Source: JANYBT01 sp038211475 (GTDB lineage Bacteria > Acidobacteriota > Terriglobia > Terriglobales > Acidobacteriaceae). From it: a stretch of 20,639 bases of DNA. The stretch lies in contig JBBQVN010000057.1 of NCBI GenBank assembly GCA_038211475.1, positions 1 through 20,639 of the forward strand, given 5' to 3'. Positions within the stretch are counted from its first letter, which is position 1; each line of letters starts with the position of its first letter. A program made the translations under genes and the position numbers. The notes beneath the pieces are model-generated. The model had not been told where the DNA came from. It ran no database searches and saw nothing but the letters and a program-made list of their open reading frames with translations. Shown piece by piece: positions 6,704 to 15,279 of this stretch.

Positions 6704-7546
6704 CTATTTCTTTTCTGAGATGGACAGCAGTTCCACTTCAAAGATGAGCGTCGAGTTTGGCTCGATGTCATTGCCCGCTCCGCGCTCGCCATAGGCCAGA
6801 TCCGGCGGCAGGAACAACTGCCATTTCGAGCCCACCGGCATCAACTGCAATGCCTCGGTCCAACCCTTTATCACGCCGTTGACCGGAAATTCCGCAGGCT
6901 CATTGCGCTTGTAGGAACTGTCAAATTCCTTGCCGCTGATGGTCGTGCCCCGATAGTTGCACTTCACTGTGTCAGTCGGCCCTGGCTTCTTTCCTTCGCC
7001 TGCTTTCAGAATCTTGTATTGCAATCCGCTGGGCAGGGTGACCACGCCTTCTTTAGTCTTATTGCTGGCCAAAAACGCATCGCCCTCGGCCTTATTTTTC
7101 TCGCCAGATTGTTTTGCAACTGCGGACTGCTGGTCCTGCACCTTCTTCTGCACTTCGGCCACGGAGGCGCGCATCTCCTCATCGGTCAGCAGCGGCTTGT
7201 TTCCGTCCAACGCGTCCTTCAAACCGCGTGCCAGGATTGCGGGATCCACGTCCACCGACTGGCTCTTCATGCTCTTGCCCATGTTGGTGCCCACGGCGTA
7301 GCTGAATTTTTCTTTGGTCGTCTTGAGAACGAGCGCGGGAGCCGCTTTGGCCGCGGGAGTTTTTGTGCCGGCGGTCTTGGCGGCAGGGGTTTTCGCGGGC
7401 GCAGCTTTCGCGGGCGCAGCGGTGGCTGGTTTCTTGGTCGCGGGCACAGCCGGGGCCGGTTCAGTTTGCGCGGAACAGAGCAAAACGCTGCCGGCTAAAA
7501 AACCAGCCAGTAGCATTGTTTTTGGGAAGAATGTCGAATTAATCAT
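6704..7546 (-). CDS. FKBP-type peptidyl-prolyl cis-trans isomerase, FkpA/Mip-like, exported
   Basis: The 280-residue protein has an N-terminal signal peptide (hydrophobic MLLAGFLAGSVLLCSA at 11-26, likely cut after SAQ), then a 45-residue Ala/Pro/Lys/Thr-rich linker (about 29-74). A helical FKBP-N dimerisation region follows (about 76-160: KFSYAVGTNMGKSMKSQ...), and then the FKBP catalytic domain (about 170-278). Active-site residues are seen as Tyr198, Phe208-Asp209, Val225-Ile226, Trp229, Tyr252 in LAYGERG and Phe269. Cys24 is preceded by V-L-L, a poor lipobox, so a soluble periplasmic form is favoured. The ATG at 7546 is used; the codon before it is GTG. The ribosome-binding site is weak, and TAGAAT at 7555-7560 on this strand is very close to the start. 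It probably assists folding of envelope proteins, which fits the neighbouring membrane genes. Confidence 0.93.
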   Translation of the reverse strand: MINSTFFPKTMLLAGFLAGSVLLCSAQTEPAPAVPATKKPATAAPAKAAPAKTPAAKTAGTKTPAAKAAPALVLKTTKEKFSYAVGTNMGKSMKSQSVDVDPAILARGLKDALDGNKPLLTDEEMRASVAEVQKKVQDQQSAVAKQSGEKNKAEGDAFLASNKTKEGVVTLPSGLQYKILKAGEGKKPGPTDTVKCNYRGTTISGKEFDSSYKRNEPAEFPVNGVIKGWTEALQLMPVGSKWQLFLPPDLAYGERGAGNDIEPNSTLIFEVELLSISEKK

Positions 7547-7622
7547 CACTTACTATTCTAATGCAGGTGAGTGGGGCAGCACCCGTTTTCGCGGCCTTTT
7601 TGAGGAGTCGGAATCGAGAACA

Positions 7623-7650
7623 GTTTCGAGTTTCGAGTTTCAGGTTTCAA
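7623..7650. repeat. Four tandem 7-bp repeats (GTTTCGA type)
   Basis: The copies read GTTTCGA, GTTTCGA, GTTTCAG and GTTTCAA, at 7623, 7630, 7637 and 7644. They lie in the 410-bp gene-free stretch 7547-7956. No open reading frame there has family resemblance. Similar GTTTC runs are, from memory, common in acidobacterial intergenic DNA. Confidence 0.85.
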
Positions 7651-7740
7651 AACCGGGGGGGAATGAAGCGGAGGGTCTGTTGGTTCGGACGGTATTATTT
7701 TTTACCTCAGAGACTGGGAGGAAGTTAGGGGAAAGCGGGT

Positions 7741-7870
7741 CCTTCGCTTCGCTCAGGATGACAAGATTAAATGGATGACAAGAATAAACGGACTACAAGT
7801 GCGGACGGATGACAAGCGGACGACAAGAGTTAACGGACTACAAGTGCGAACTAATGACAAGTGCGAACTG
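7741..7870. repeat. Degenerate direct-repeat cluster between genes (GGATGACAAG and a 17-bp unit)
   Basis: AACGGACTACAAGTGCG occurs exactly at 7787-7803 and 7832-7848, a 45-base period. GGATGACAAG occurs at 7756, 7773 and 7807, with near copies at 7818 (GGACGACAAG) and 7852 (TAATGACAAG). The cluster is introduced by CCTTCGCTTCGCTCAGGATG at 7741, a phrase that recurs between genes in many acidobacterial and some other genomes, by recollection rather than search. A translated frame gives only repeated DDK/VNGLQVRT text, so it is not taken as a gene. No other feature was recognised in 7547-7956. Confidence 0.75.
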
Positions 7871-7956
7871 ACTTCAGCGCTCAATGCTGGCCGCGACATC
7901 CACGCTGCCCCCCGAATATCCGCGCTGCTCTTCCTGCTGCTTTTCCCTGCTCCTGC

Positions 7957-9864
7957 CTACTCGCCACCTGGGGTCAGAAAAAATGCCATCGGGTGCGCCC
8001 ACAGTTCTTTGCCCACTTGGCGGAGAAACTTACGCACATGGATCTCGCCCAGGTCTCGCGCCCGCATCGCGACGAAGAAGCTCGCTGCAAATGAAGTGAC
8101 GATGTTCAGCACTCCTACCACCGCCACTCCCGACAGCGACCACGCAACCGCACTCCATTGCAACTCGCCGCGCAGCCAGGCGCTGTCAAGGGCCAGGCCC
8201 AGGCTGGCGGCGGAAAGGGTCACGTGACGGACCTCCAGTGGAATCCCGAACAGGTTGAAGAGCACCGGAACCGCACCCAGCAGAAAGCCCAGCACCACGT
8301 ATCCCCACGAACCTGCGGCGGAGTGGGCCGCCCAATGCGAGAGGTGCTGCGCCCGCTCGACGCCAGTTCGGCGCCGCAAGCTCAAGCTGTTCGCAATATT
8401 CTGCGGAATCCGGTGCAGAGCGATCCAGTTGAGCGCCCAGCCGGTGGCCAGCGAAGAGAGCCACAGTAAAATGCCCGTGGCTATGGCGAACGGAATCGTC
8501 CCTGAGCCCAGCGGATACAGCATGTGTATGCCGTGCTCCGCTTCGGTTGCGGTGAGGAATGGCTCGCCGAAGACGAGGCGCCACACCCGGTCCACTAGCA
8601 ACGCAGCGGGAATGGCGCCCGTCAGGTTCCCTAACGTCACAATGGTTTGGGTACGGGTAATGCCGCGCAATTGCTCCATGTGATTCTGGCTGAAGTCGTC
8701 CATCGCGTCCACCAGCGTGGTGGCCGTGACCGCGGGCATCTTCGATGCGAGTAGAAATCCACCCGCCTGCATCATTAGGAAACTGATCGAGTAATTGAGC
8801 GAATGCAGCAGCGCCACCAGCATCGGCGCATGAAAGACCGACGAGATCGCATATTTGCCAATGGCCGTGCCTACCGTGATGATGCCGGCCAAAATTGCGC
8901 CCCGTCCCATGCGCATCCACTCGCGCATGTTTTGCGCAATGTAGTGATGACCCACGCGTCCGGTTTTTTCCACGATGCTGCGGGCCAATTGCCGTGTACT
9001 TGAGCTCCAGACGGTCAAGATGCTTCTCTGCCCGGCTAAGCCGCTCACCACCGCCGTGGCGAACGCACGTCCGCCAGAATCCCCGCGCCGCAGACGCAGA
9101 ATTTGTTCAATCCGGTTGAGCAAGAACCGAACAAAACGCAAACGAAAAACAATGCTGGCGGAAGATCCGCGTTCTTCCAATTTTCGATGCGCGGCTTGCA
9201 TCTCGCCTTCGCAAGCCTGGCGCAGCGTCACCCAATCCTTGTAACTATCCTCGTGCAGGTCGCCGCCCATCCGTTCCACTTCGCCGGCCAGATGAAAAAA
9301 CGCGGACTTGGCAAAATCCTCATCATCCGCCAATGCGAGCAGTTCCCGAGACATGGCCAGATTGGTCGCACGCAGCGCGAGCACACGGCAGGCCACCACA
9401 ATCGCGGTGTCGGAAGGCCGCAGAATCTCTTGCCACCAACCCGCCATTTCATCCGGTAACCCGGCGATCCACTTCGCATCGGCATTGGTTAAGCTCAGGG
9501 AATCCAGCAGAACGTAGAGGTCCCCCTGGGTCTCGTCGATCGGCATGAGCCGACGAAAAGTGCGCGCACTCAATTCGTGAAAGAACGAAACTTCATCTGG
9601 CAATCCCGCCTCGCAGATAACCCGCACCACTGAGTGATGCGACCACAGTTCATGAATCGTCTGCCGGATAACATCGCGGCGAGGATGCTGGTCAATCGCG
9701 GCGGTCAATTCCGATAGCCGATCGGTCCGCCTTGCCACCGGAACCTCCAGCAGCAGTTGAAGCAAATCATAGAGCCACAGGTTGCGGTCGCGGTCTGATG
9801 AGACCTCGCGAGTGAGAATCTCCGCCATATCGTGGCGCGCGGGATTTACAGGAATCAGATCCAT
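7957..9864 (-). CDS. Polytopic membrane protein of the 'site-specific recombinase' (SpecificRecomb/Gcr) family
   Basis: The 635-residue protein resembles the family annotated as site-specific recombinase (Pfam SpecificRecomb, COG4389, named after a gonococcal protein). The first 320 residues look soluble and helical. From 322 on there are about six hydrophobic segments, roughly 322-345, 347-373, 407-428, 455-480, 521-545 and 573-600. Family-like phrases include LLHSLNYSISFLMMQAGGFL and GNLTGAIPAALLVDRVW. I see no catalytic serine or tyrosine recombinase motif and no DNA-binding domain, so the recombinase name is doubtful and an inner-membrane role is more likely. The ATG overlaps the stop of the upstream patatin gene by one base (TGATG), implying translational coupling. 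A helical basic tail (RKFLRQVGKEL) follows the last membrane segment. Confidence 0.8.
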   Translation of the reverse strand: MDLIPVNPARHDMAEILTREVSSDRDRNLWLYDLLQLLLEVPVARRTDRLSELTAAIDQHPRRDVIRQTIHELWSHHSVVRVICEAGLPDEVSFFHELSARTFRRLMPIDETQGDLYVLLDSLSLTNADAKWIAGLPDEMAGWWQEILRPSDTAIVVACRVLALRATNLAMSRELLALADDEDFAKSAFFHLAGEVERMGGDLHEDSYKDWVTLRQACEGEMQAAHRKLEERGSSASIVFRLRFVRFLLNRIEQILRLRRGDSGGRAFATAVVSGLAGQRSILTVWSSSTRQLARSIVEKTGRVGHHYIAQNMREWMRMGRGAILAGIITVGTAIGKYAISSVFHAPMLVALLHSLNYSISFLMMQAGGFLLASKMPAVTATTLVDAMDDFSQNHMEQLRGITRTQTIVTLGNLTGAIPAALLVDRVWRLVFGEPFLTATEAEHGIHMLYPLGSGTIPFAIATGILLWLSSLATGWALNWIALHRIPQNIANSLSLRRRTGVERAQHLSHWAAHSAAGSWGYVVLGFLLGAVPVLFNLFGIPLEVRHVTLSAASLGLALDSAWLRGELQWSAVAWSLSGVAVVGVLNIVTSFAASFFVAMRARDLGEIHVRKFLRQVGKELWAHPMAFFLTPGGE

Positions 9865-12101
9865 CAGAAGAGTCGTCCCACTGCAAAGTAAAATGCCCGG
9901 TGCCCGTGGTCTCCCACGCTCCCGCCGATAAACACTGGGCCGAAAATGGTCTGGATCACCAACCCACCCGTCCCGTCCTGCGGCAAACGCGATTTAGAGG
10001 GAGAGCCGTAGGCCTTGCCCACCTCATAAACCCCTAACAAGTAAACACTGTCGCCCAGGAAAGGCGAGATTTGTTTCAGGCGGTACAGATATCCCGGTTG
10101 GAACAAGAAATACTGGTTGGTCAGTAACTCATTGATGCCGTAGGCGCCCAGCCGCAACGGCCCGCCCAGCGAAAACGGAGGCAGCCCGTGGGGGTTGCGG
10201 CCGACCGTCGATCCGCCCGACGCCAGTAGAAATACAGACGACGTCTCATGCACTCGCTGAAAAGCTCCGCCGCGCAGCTCCGCTGTGGGGAACTGTTCCG
10301 TACTGCCCGGGTTCGCGTCAAACCATTTGAATTGCGTGCGCAAGCGCAACCCTTGCTGCGGGATGGTGGGATCATCGGTCCGATCCAAGGCATAGCTGAG
10401 ATTGGTAACCCCGGTGCGCCCGCGCAGGGTCGGCAGTTCCGGCACCCCAATTTGGCGGCTCAGCTTTTGAAATCCTACATCGTATCCAAAGCGCAACTCC
10501 GAGTTGCGGGTGAAGGCATAACCCAGATCCACGCCGGTGCCGATAATCTTCTGGCGATATTCGGCAAAGATCCGGTTGTCGGTGTAGAGGTTGAATGCGC
10601 CGGTGCTGACATAGGCCCGGGGTGCTACGAACCAGTTCGTGAAACGGCCCAGGGGATGGTAGTACTCGGTGGACAAACCATACTTCGATCCCACGATGAC
10701 GTCTGTTCTCAATTCGGATTGGTAGCCTCCGAGATCCAGTAACGTGATGCGTGCGCCGACTGAGAACAACACCTGGCGGAAGTCTGAGCCATCGATTGCC
10801 AGCAGAGGCTGAACCGTGGGAGGCGCGTAAGGTTTCTCATCCACCTGCACCAACAGCCCTTGCTTTCCATCTCTCTCCACCAACCGGTAGCCCGCCCGGT
10901 TAAAGCGCCCCAGGCCGGTGATATCGGTCATCTTTGTGTTCAGCTCATTGATCTCGATGGGCTCGTTTACCAGGCCCGCCAATTCGTGCTGAATTCCTTC
11001 TTTGATTTCCGGACGAGTTCCTTGAACGTCAATGAAGCGGGGCACCGGCAGCTTTTGCTTGCGACTCAAGCGGCGCTCCTGATACGCGGCAAAGGTCGCA
11101 TTGTCCACGCTCAGCCCCTCCAGCGCATCCTTCGATGCACTGGCGGACTTGTAGCCTGCGGCTTCGATCTTTTCGAAATTGTTGTAGTCGGTGGTATCGA
11201 ATGCGGCGAGATCTACGTCGATCCGAATATCGTCTTTAGTGAGCGAATCAAGGCTGTGCTTTTCGTTCAACGCAATCACTACTGCCAGCGATCGTCCCAA
11301 AACCCCTAACGACGAAAGCGGCTCGTGCGGTTGGAAGGGAGCGGTGGCGAGATGCACGGCGATCACCACATCGGCCCCCATCTTCCGCACTACGTCCACC
11401 GGAAGGTTATCGACCAGACCGCCATCGACATAGACTTTGCCGTTGCGCTCTACTGGCGGAAAAACTGCGGGCAACGACATCGTCGCTCGCAGCGCTTGCC
11501 CCAGCGACCCTCCATCGAAGACATGCCCTTCTCCGGTCTCCAGGTCGGTGGCCACGCATCGGAACGGAATGGGAAGTTGATCGAAGCTGCCAATCTCGGA
11601 ATAAGGCAGCGACAACTGATCCAGGATCAATCCCACATCTTGTCCTGAGTTAAAGCCGGAGGGAAACTGGACCCCTTTTTTCAAACCAAACTCAAAGCGA
11701 TTCGGATAGTCGCGCCGGTCTTCTTTGCGCCGGAAAAGCAGCTGACGATGGGGAGTCCGCCCGCGCAGTAAATCGTTCCAATGAATTTGCCGGACAAGGG
11801 CCTCCATTTCCTGGGGAGTTTTGCCCGCAGCATAAATGCCGCCCACCAGCCCGCCCATGCTGGTGCCAGCAATAAAGTCCACTGGAATGTGCAATTCTTC
11901 CAGGACTTGGATCACTCCGACGTGGGCCAGTCCGAGCGCGCCGCCGCCTTCGAGCACCAAGCCGATCTTGGGTCGGGCCGCTAACGGACGGTTTGCTTTT
12001 GCAGGAGGCGAAACTGGCGCGGACGCGGCTTCCACCGGCCCTTGCGCTCGCGCCGCAACGCCGCCAACCAATACCAGAAGTATGAAAAAGGCACGTTTCA
12101 T
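9864..12101 (-). CDS. Outer-membrane patatin-like phospholipase with POTRA and BamA-type barrel (type Vd)
   Basis: The 745-residue protein combines a signal peptide (MKRAFFILLVLVGGVAARAQ), a patatin domain (about 45-300), a POTRA-like region (about 355-425) and a C-terminal 16-strand-type barrel (about 430-745) ending in phenylalanine (GRLF), as expected for a Bam substrate. The patatin catalytic dyad is intact: oxyanion loop GGGALG at 52-57, nucleophile Ser81 in GTSMGG and Asp226 in DGGLVDN. This is the architecture of Pseudomonas PlpD and other type Vd autotransporters, lipases displayed at or released from the outer membrane. The barrel's GGPLRLGAYG segment matches the conserved BamA/Omp85 surface-antigen motif. 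ATG 12101 is preferred over ATG 12107 because GGAG lies seven bases before it but only one base before the other. It is coupled to the downstream membrane protein gene by a 1-base overlap. Confidence 0.93.
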   Translation of the reverse strand: MKRAFFILLVLVGGVAARAQGPVEAASAPVSPPAKANRPLAARPKIGLVLEGGGALGLAHVGVIQVLEELHIPVDFIAGTSMGGLVGGIYAAGKTPQEMEALVRQIHWNDLLRGRTPHRQLLFRRKEDRRDYPNRFEFGLKKGVQFPSGFNSGQDVGLILDQLSLPYSEIGSFDQLPIPFRCVATDLETGEGHVFDGGSLGQALRATMSLPAVFPPVERNGKVYVDGGLVDNLPVDVVRKMGADVVIAVHLATAPFQPHEPLSSLGVLGRSLAVVIALNEKHSLDSLTKDDIRIDVDLAAFDTTDYNNFEKIEAAGYKSASASKDALEGLSVDNATFAAYQERRLSRKQKLPVPRFIDVQGTRPEIKEGIQHELAGLVNEPIEINELNTKMTDITGLGRFNRAGYRLVERDGKQGLLVQVDEKPYAPPTVQPLLAIDGSDFRQVLFSVGARITLLDLGGYQSELRTDVIVGSKYGLSTEYYHPLGRFTNWFVAPRAYVSTGAFNLYTDNRIFAEYRQKIIGTGVDLGYAFTRNSELRFGYDVGFQKLSRQIGVPELPTLRGRTGVTNLSYALDRTDDPTIPQQGLRLRTQFKWFDANPGSTEQFPTAELRGGAFQRVHETSSVFLLASGGSTVGRNPHGLPPFSLGGPLRLGAYGINELLTNQYFLFQPGYLYRLKQISPFLGDSVYLLGVYEVGKAYGSPSKSRLPQDGTGGLVIQTIFGPVFIGGSVGDHGHRAFYFAVGRLF

Positions 12102-12131
12102 GGTCATGCTCCAGCAGGCAGTCTAGCAGCC

Positions 12132-12204
12132 ATGAGCGTGCTTGAGGATGAGCGTGCTTGAGGATGAGCGTATTTGAGGATGGGCGTATTTGAGGATGGG
12201 CGTG
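12132..12204. repeat. 16-bp tandem repeat, 4.5 copies, upstream of the patatin gene
   Basis: Copies start at 12132, 12148, 12164 and 12180, with a 9-base partial at 12196. The consensus is ATGAGCGTGCTTGAGG, drifting to ATGGGCGTATTTGAGG in later copies. It lies 31 bases before the patatin start, so it should fall in that gene's promoter or leader. No coding role is supported. Confidence 0.9.
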
Positions 12205-12277
12205 AAGAGCTCGCCTGAAGTCGGATCGGCCCCCGCATGAAATAGAATTCGATTTTGGATGGTTAAATTTGAAGCAC

Positions 12278-12313
12278 AAAAAAGCAGGCCGCCCCGCGAG
12301 AAGGGCGGCCTGC
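12278..12313 (-). terminator. Rho-independent terminator of the OmpA-like lipoprotein gene
   Basis: A perfect 11-bp GC-rich inverted repeat (12284-12294 with 12303-12313) surrounds an 8-base loop. On the minus strand it is followed by six T residues (12283-12278). It lies 41 bases past the stop of the gene ending at 12355, so it separates the lipoprotein transcript from the patatin gene. Confidence 0.93.
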
Positions 12314-12354
12314 AGTTTAACGCGAAAAATCTGGTTACCTCAGGAGGAAACTGG

Positions 12355-13080
12355 TTACATCGAAGACGGCGGTTTGGCGCTGGCCGACGAATCCGTCTTG
12401 TCTGTGCTGTTGGTCATCAAACGCACATCAACGCGGCGGTTCTTGGCGCGGCCATCCGAAGTCTTGTTCGATTCAACGGGCTTGTCTTTACCCAAGCCAA
12501 TTAAATAAATCTTGTAAGCTGGAATGCTTTTTTCCGCCGCCAGATACTGGATGACGGCATTGGCACGTCGCTGGCTCAATGCGTAGTTGTAGTCGGCTGA
12601 GCCAGTTGAATCGGTAGCGCCCTCGACCGTGATCACGTATCCCTTGGCACTGGTGACCTGCGTCGCCAGTTGGTCAAGCTCTTCCTTGGCCTGCTTGGTC
12701 AGGTTGTCTTTGTTCAGACCAAACTTAACTGAGGTTTCAGTCACCGGAGTGTAGTTGTCGAGATTCGCGACGCGATTCGACAGCAGGTCCACGCGCTGGG
12801 CTGCATTGCTGGCCAAGGTCTGGGCTTGGCCAGCTTGCTGGCCTGCGGCAATCGCTTTCTGGTCGATTTCCGCTGCCTTGTTTTGGAGGGTCTGAGCATT
12901 GGATTGCGCGCGCGCGTCAACGTCTTTAATCGCGCGCGTATTTTTCGCCGTGAGATCGTCCAGTTCGTTGCTCTTGTTAATCAACGGCGTGGTCTGCGAG
13001 CGAACGTAGTTCTTGGATGAGCAGCCGACCGTGGCTGCCATCCCAACTGCTATGAAAAGTGTTAACCAGGTTCGATTCAT
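12355..13080 (-). CDS. OmpA/Pal-like peptidoglycan-binding lipoprotein
   Basis: The 241-residue protein begins with a lipoprotein signal, MNRTWLTLFIAVGMAATVGC, with the acylated Cys20. A coiled-coil of about 35-110 follows, with repeated Ala/Gln-rich heptads (NAQTLQNKAAEIDQKAIAAG). The OmpA domain (about 115-225) carries the conserved GATDSTGSADYNYALSQRRA and NRRVDVRL motifs; their Asp and Arg bind the diaminopimelate of peptidoglycan. The last 15 residues are Ser/Lys/Thr-rich and disordered. It should tether the outer membrane to the cell wall, like Pal, but no tol genes are adjacent and the coiled-coil is unlike E. coli Pal. AGGAG lies ten bases before the ATG. A strong terminator follows, so it is probably a single-gene transcript. 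Confidence 0.92.
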   Translation of the reverse strand: MNRTWLTLFIAVGMAATVGCSSKNYVRSQTTPLINKSNELDDLTAKNTRAIKDVDARAQSNAQTLQNKAAEIDQKAIAAGQQAGQAQTLASNAAQRVDLLSNRVANLDNYTPVTETSVKFGLNKDNLTKQAKEELDQLATQVTSAKGYVITVEGATDSTGSADYNYALSQRRANAVIQYLAAEKSIPAYKIYLIGLGKDKPVESNKTSDGRAKNRRVDVRLMTNSTDKTDSSASAKPPSSM

Positions 13081-13302
13081 GGTTAGCGTTCTCCTTGAGC
13101 TTCCCTTAAGAAGTTAATTTTAGGCCAAACATACTCGTCAACTCCAGCCACACAATCTGAACGGCAAGGGAAGGGCCAAACTGGCACCGCTCACCAGTCG
13201 CCAAGTCATTCATTTCAAACGACTTAATTCGGGGAACGTTTTCCACCGCCCGTGCGACCGAGCAAACCCGTCCCGAATCATGGAATTTTTATATGCCTCG
13301 AC

Positions 13303-15279
13303 CTACATGACCGCTGGAACTGTGATCCCCATAACCGCCAGAATCCGCGTCAATTCGCGCCGAACTACCGCCGTGGTTGCCAGTAAAAGGGCCTTCTTCT
13401 GCTCGTCGGTCTCCGACAAAATCGGATGGCGGTGGTAGAAGTAGCTGAACTTTTGCGCCATCTGGAAGGCGTGCTTGGCGAGATAGGCCGGCTCGGTCGT
13501 GGTGATGCATTGGTCGATGATATAGGAAGTCTTGGCCGCCGTCAGCCAGAGGTCCCAGAGGTCGTTATCCGCGTCGCCGCCCAGTTGCTTTTCCCAATCG
13601 ATATTGTCGGCGCGGAAGTGGTCGGGGTCGAAACCACCCTTGCGAAAAATGTTGGTGGCTCGCACTACAGCGTATTGCACATACGGCCCGGTTTCGCCTT
13701 CGAAGGCCAACGCCTCTTTGAAGTCAAATGCGATCACCGAAGACTTGGTGACCTTCAACATGAAATAGCGTAGCGCGCCGATGGCGATTTGCGACGCAAT
13801 GGCCGCGCGCTCCTCATCCGGTGTTTCCGGATGACGCGAGTCCACTTCCTGCTTGGCATTGGCAATTAGCCTGTCGAGCAGGTCGTCGGCCTTCACCCCG
13901 AAACCCTTGCGGCCCGACACTTCGATATAGGCCCGCTGCTTGTCTTCTTCCGAGAGCTCATATCCCAACTCAGCGGCACATCGGGGAGTCAGCGCGACCA
14001 TCTCATAGGAGAAGTGGGTGTAGTGGTCGGCCTGGGCGTGGTAGCCAAGCCCGCGCAGCGCTTCGATCACCGTGGTCTGCGGGTCAGACTGGCGGGCGTC
14101 AATCACGTTGTAAATTTCCGAAACGCCGCCAAAGTGAGGATGCTCTGTCTCCCCCGTCAGCGCGGAAATCCAGCACTGGTGCGCGTTGGGATAAACCACG
14201 AAGCGGCGGTACCCAAAATCGCGCCCCAGCAAGCCGAACTTCCACATGTGGTAGGCGATGTCTTTGCCGACGTATCCCACCGTGCCATTGGAACGGACGA
14301 TGACTTTCTGATCTTCGTCGGTCAGTTCCTCGTTGGCGGCGGCCTCAGCGCCTGCGCGCTTCATCACCCAGCAGCCCTGGTTCTTGCCCTGCTCTTCAAA
14401 AAACAGGACCTTGCCTTCTTTCAACTTGGCGAAAGCCGCGTCCCAGAAGTGCAGGTGCAAAATCTCACTCTCGCGGGGCAGGAAGTCATATTGAATATCC
14501 AACCGCTCCATGGTTTCCAAATGGCGGCGGAGAACAGCCGTCGAAATCAGTTCCGCCATCGCGGCTGTGTCGTTGCCGCCTTCTTCCAGTGCGTGCAACA
14601 CTTGCCCCCGCATTTGCAGGCGCGCTTTATCTTCCGCGTACCAGCGCGAAACCTGGGCGTAGAGGTCCCAACAGTAGTAATCAAAACGCGGAGCGCGGGT
14701 GAGGGCCTCGACCTCCGCCAGAGACTTGCCTTCAATGTGCAGGAAGCCGACGACTACATCCGCTACCTGCACCCCCGTGTTGTCGATGTAGTTCTGGACG
14801 TCCACTTCTCTGCCGGCGAAACGCAGCAAGCGCACAAACGTGTCGCCTAGAATGGCGTTGCGCAGGTGCCCCACATGGGCTGCTTTGTTGGGATTGATGC
14901 TGGTGTGTTCCACCAGAGTCTTGCCGGGCAACGCTGAGGTGGTAGCGTCCTTGCCGGAGGCCATCGCTGAGGCCACCTCGGTGGACATTGCGGCAGCAAG
15001 CTCGGCGCGATTCAGCCGCGCGTTGATATAGCCCGCACCCGCCACTTCGAACTTGGCGAATCCAGGCACTGCGCCAATTCCGGCGACTACTTCTTCGGCT
15101 ATCTTGCGGGGCGCCTTGCGGAGCGTCTTAGCCAGCTCAAACGCGAGGGGGAGAGCGTATTCTCCAAACTCGACGTTGGGGGCCTGATTGATGACGATTT
15201 GCGGCAGGTCGAGCCCGTAGGCGCGCTGAAGAAAATCACGTACGGCGGCGCGAAGCTGTTGTTCCAGGTGACGATACAA
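13303..15279 (-). CDS. argS: Arginyl-tRNA synthetase
   Basis: This class I synthetase charges tRNA-Arg with arginine in the cytoplasm. Domains in order are the N-terminal Arg-tRNA recognition domain (about 1-88), the Rossmann catalytic core with the ArgS version of the HIGH motif (SINPNKAAHVGHLRNAILGD, around residues 128-146), and a C-terminal DALR anticodon-binding domain (about 530-658), ending RELTRILAVMGITVPAVM. VSGRKGFGVKADDLLD lies where the KMSKS loop is expected; ArgS often lacks a strict KMSKS, so this is not a defect. At 658 residues it is longer than the 550-590 typical of many bacteria. The start is a TTG at 15279, since MYRHLEQQLRAAVRDF aligns with family N-termini and no ATG is nearby; an AGGGG precedes it. 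It is transcribed away from larC. Confidence 0.96.
   Translation of the reverse strand: MYRHLEQQLRAAVRDFLQRAYGLDLPQIVINQAPNVEFGEYALPLAFELAKTLRKAPRKIAEEVVAGIGAVPGFAKFEVAGAGYINARLNRAELAAAMSTEVASAMASGKDATTSALPGKTLVEHTSINPNKAAHVGHLRNAILGDTFVRLLRFAGREVDVQNYIDNTGVQVADVVVGFLHIEGKSLAEVEALTRAPRFDYYCWDLYAQVSRWYAEDKARLQMRGQVLHALEEGGNDTAAMAELISTAVLRRHLETMERLDIQYDFLPRESEILHLHFWDAAFAKLKEGKVLFFEEQGKNQGCWVMKRAGAEAAANEELTDEDQKVIVRSNGTVGYVGKDIAYHMWKFGLLGRDFGYRRFVVYPNAHQCWISALTGETEHPHFGGVSEIYNVIDARQSDPQTTVIEALRGLGYHAQADHYTHFSYEMVALTPRCAAELGYELSEEDKQRAYIEVSGRKGFGVKADDLLDRLIANAKQEVDSRHPETPDEERAAIASQIAIGALRYFMLKVTKSSVIAFDFKEALAFEGETGPYVQYAVVRATNIFRKGGFDPDHFRADNIDWEKQLGGDADNDLWDLWLTAAKTSYIIDQCITTTEPAYLAKHAFQMAQKFSYFYHRHPILSETDEQKKALLLATTAVVRRELTRILAVMGITVPAVM

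Noticed and set aside
7741..7870. Possible CRISPR array in the direct-repeat cluster
   Set aside because: The repeats are short, degenerate and unevenly spaced, with no spacers of constant length and no cas gene in the window.
7775..8227. Plus-strand frame with repeated DDKRTTRVNGLQVRT text
   Set aside because: The repetition comes from the intergenic direct repeats, and the rest overlaps the 3' end of the minus-strand membrane protein gene.
7957..9864. Evidence of a mobile element from the recombinase-family gene
   Set aside because: The family name is misleading: no integrase or resolvase catalytic residues, no flanking inverted repeats or duplications, and the gene is coupled to an envelope gene.
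13117..13141. TTGACG plus TAAAAT on the minus strand as a promoter for the OmpA-like gene
   Set aside because: The hexamers are only 13 bases apart, too close for a standard sigma-70 promoter; a promoter is expected here, but I could not define it.
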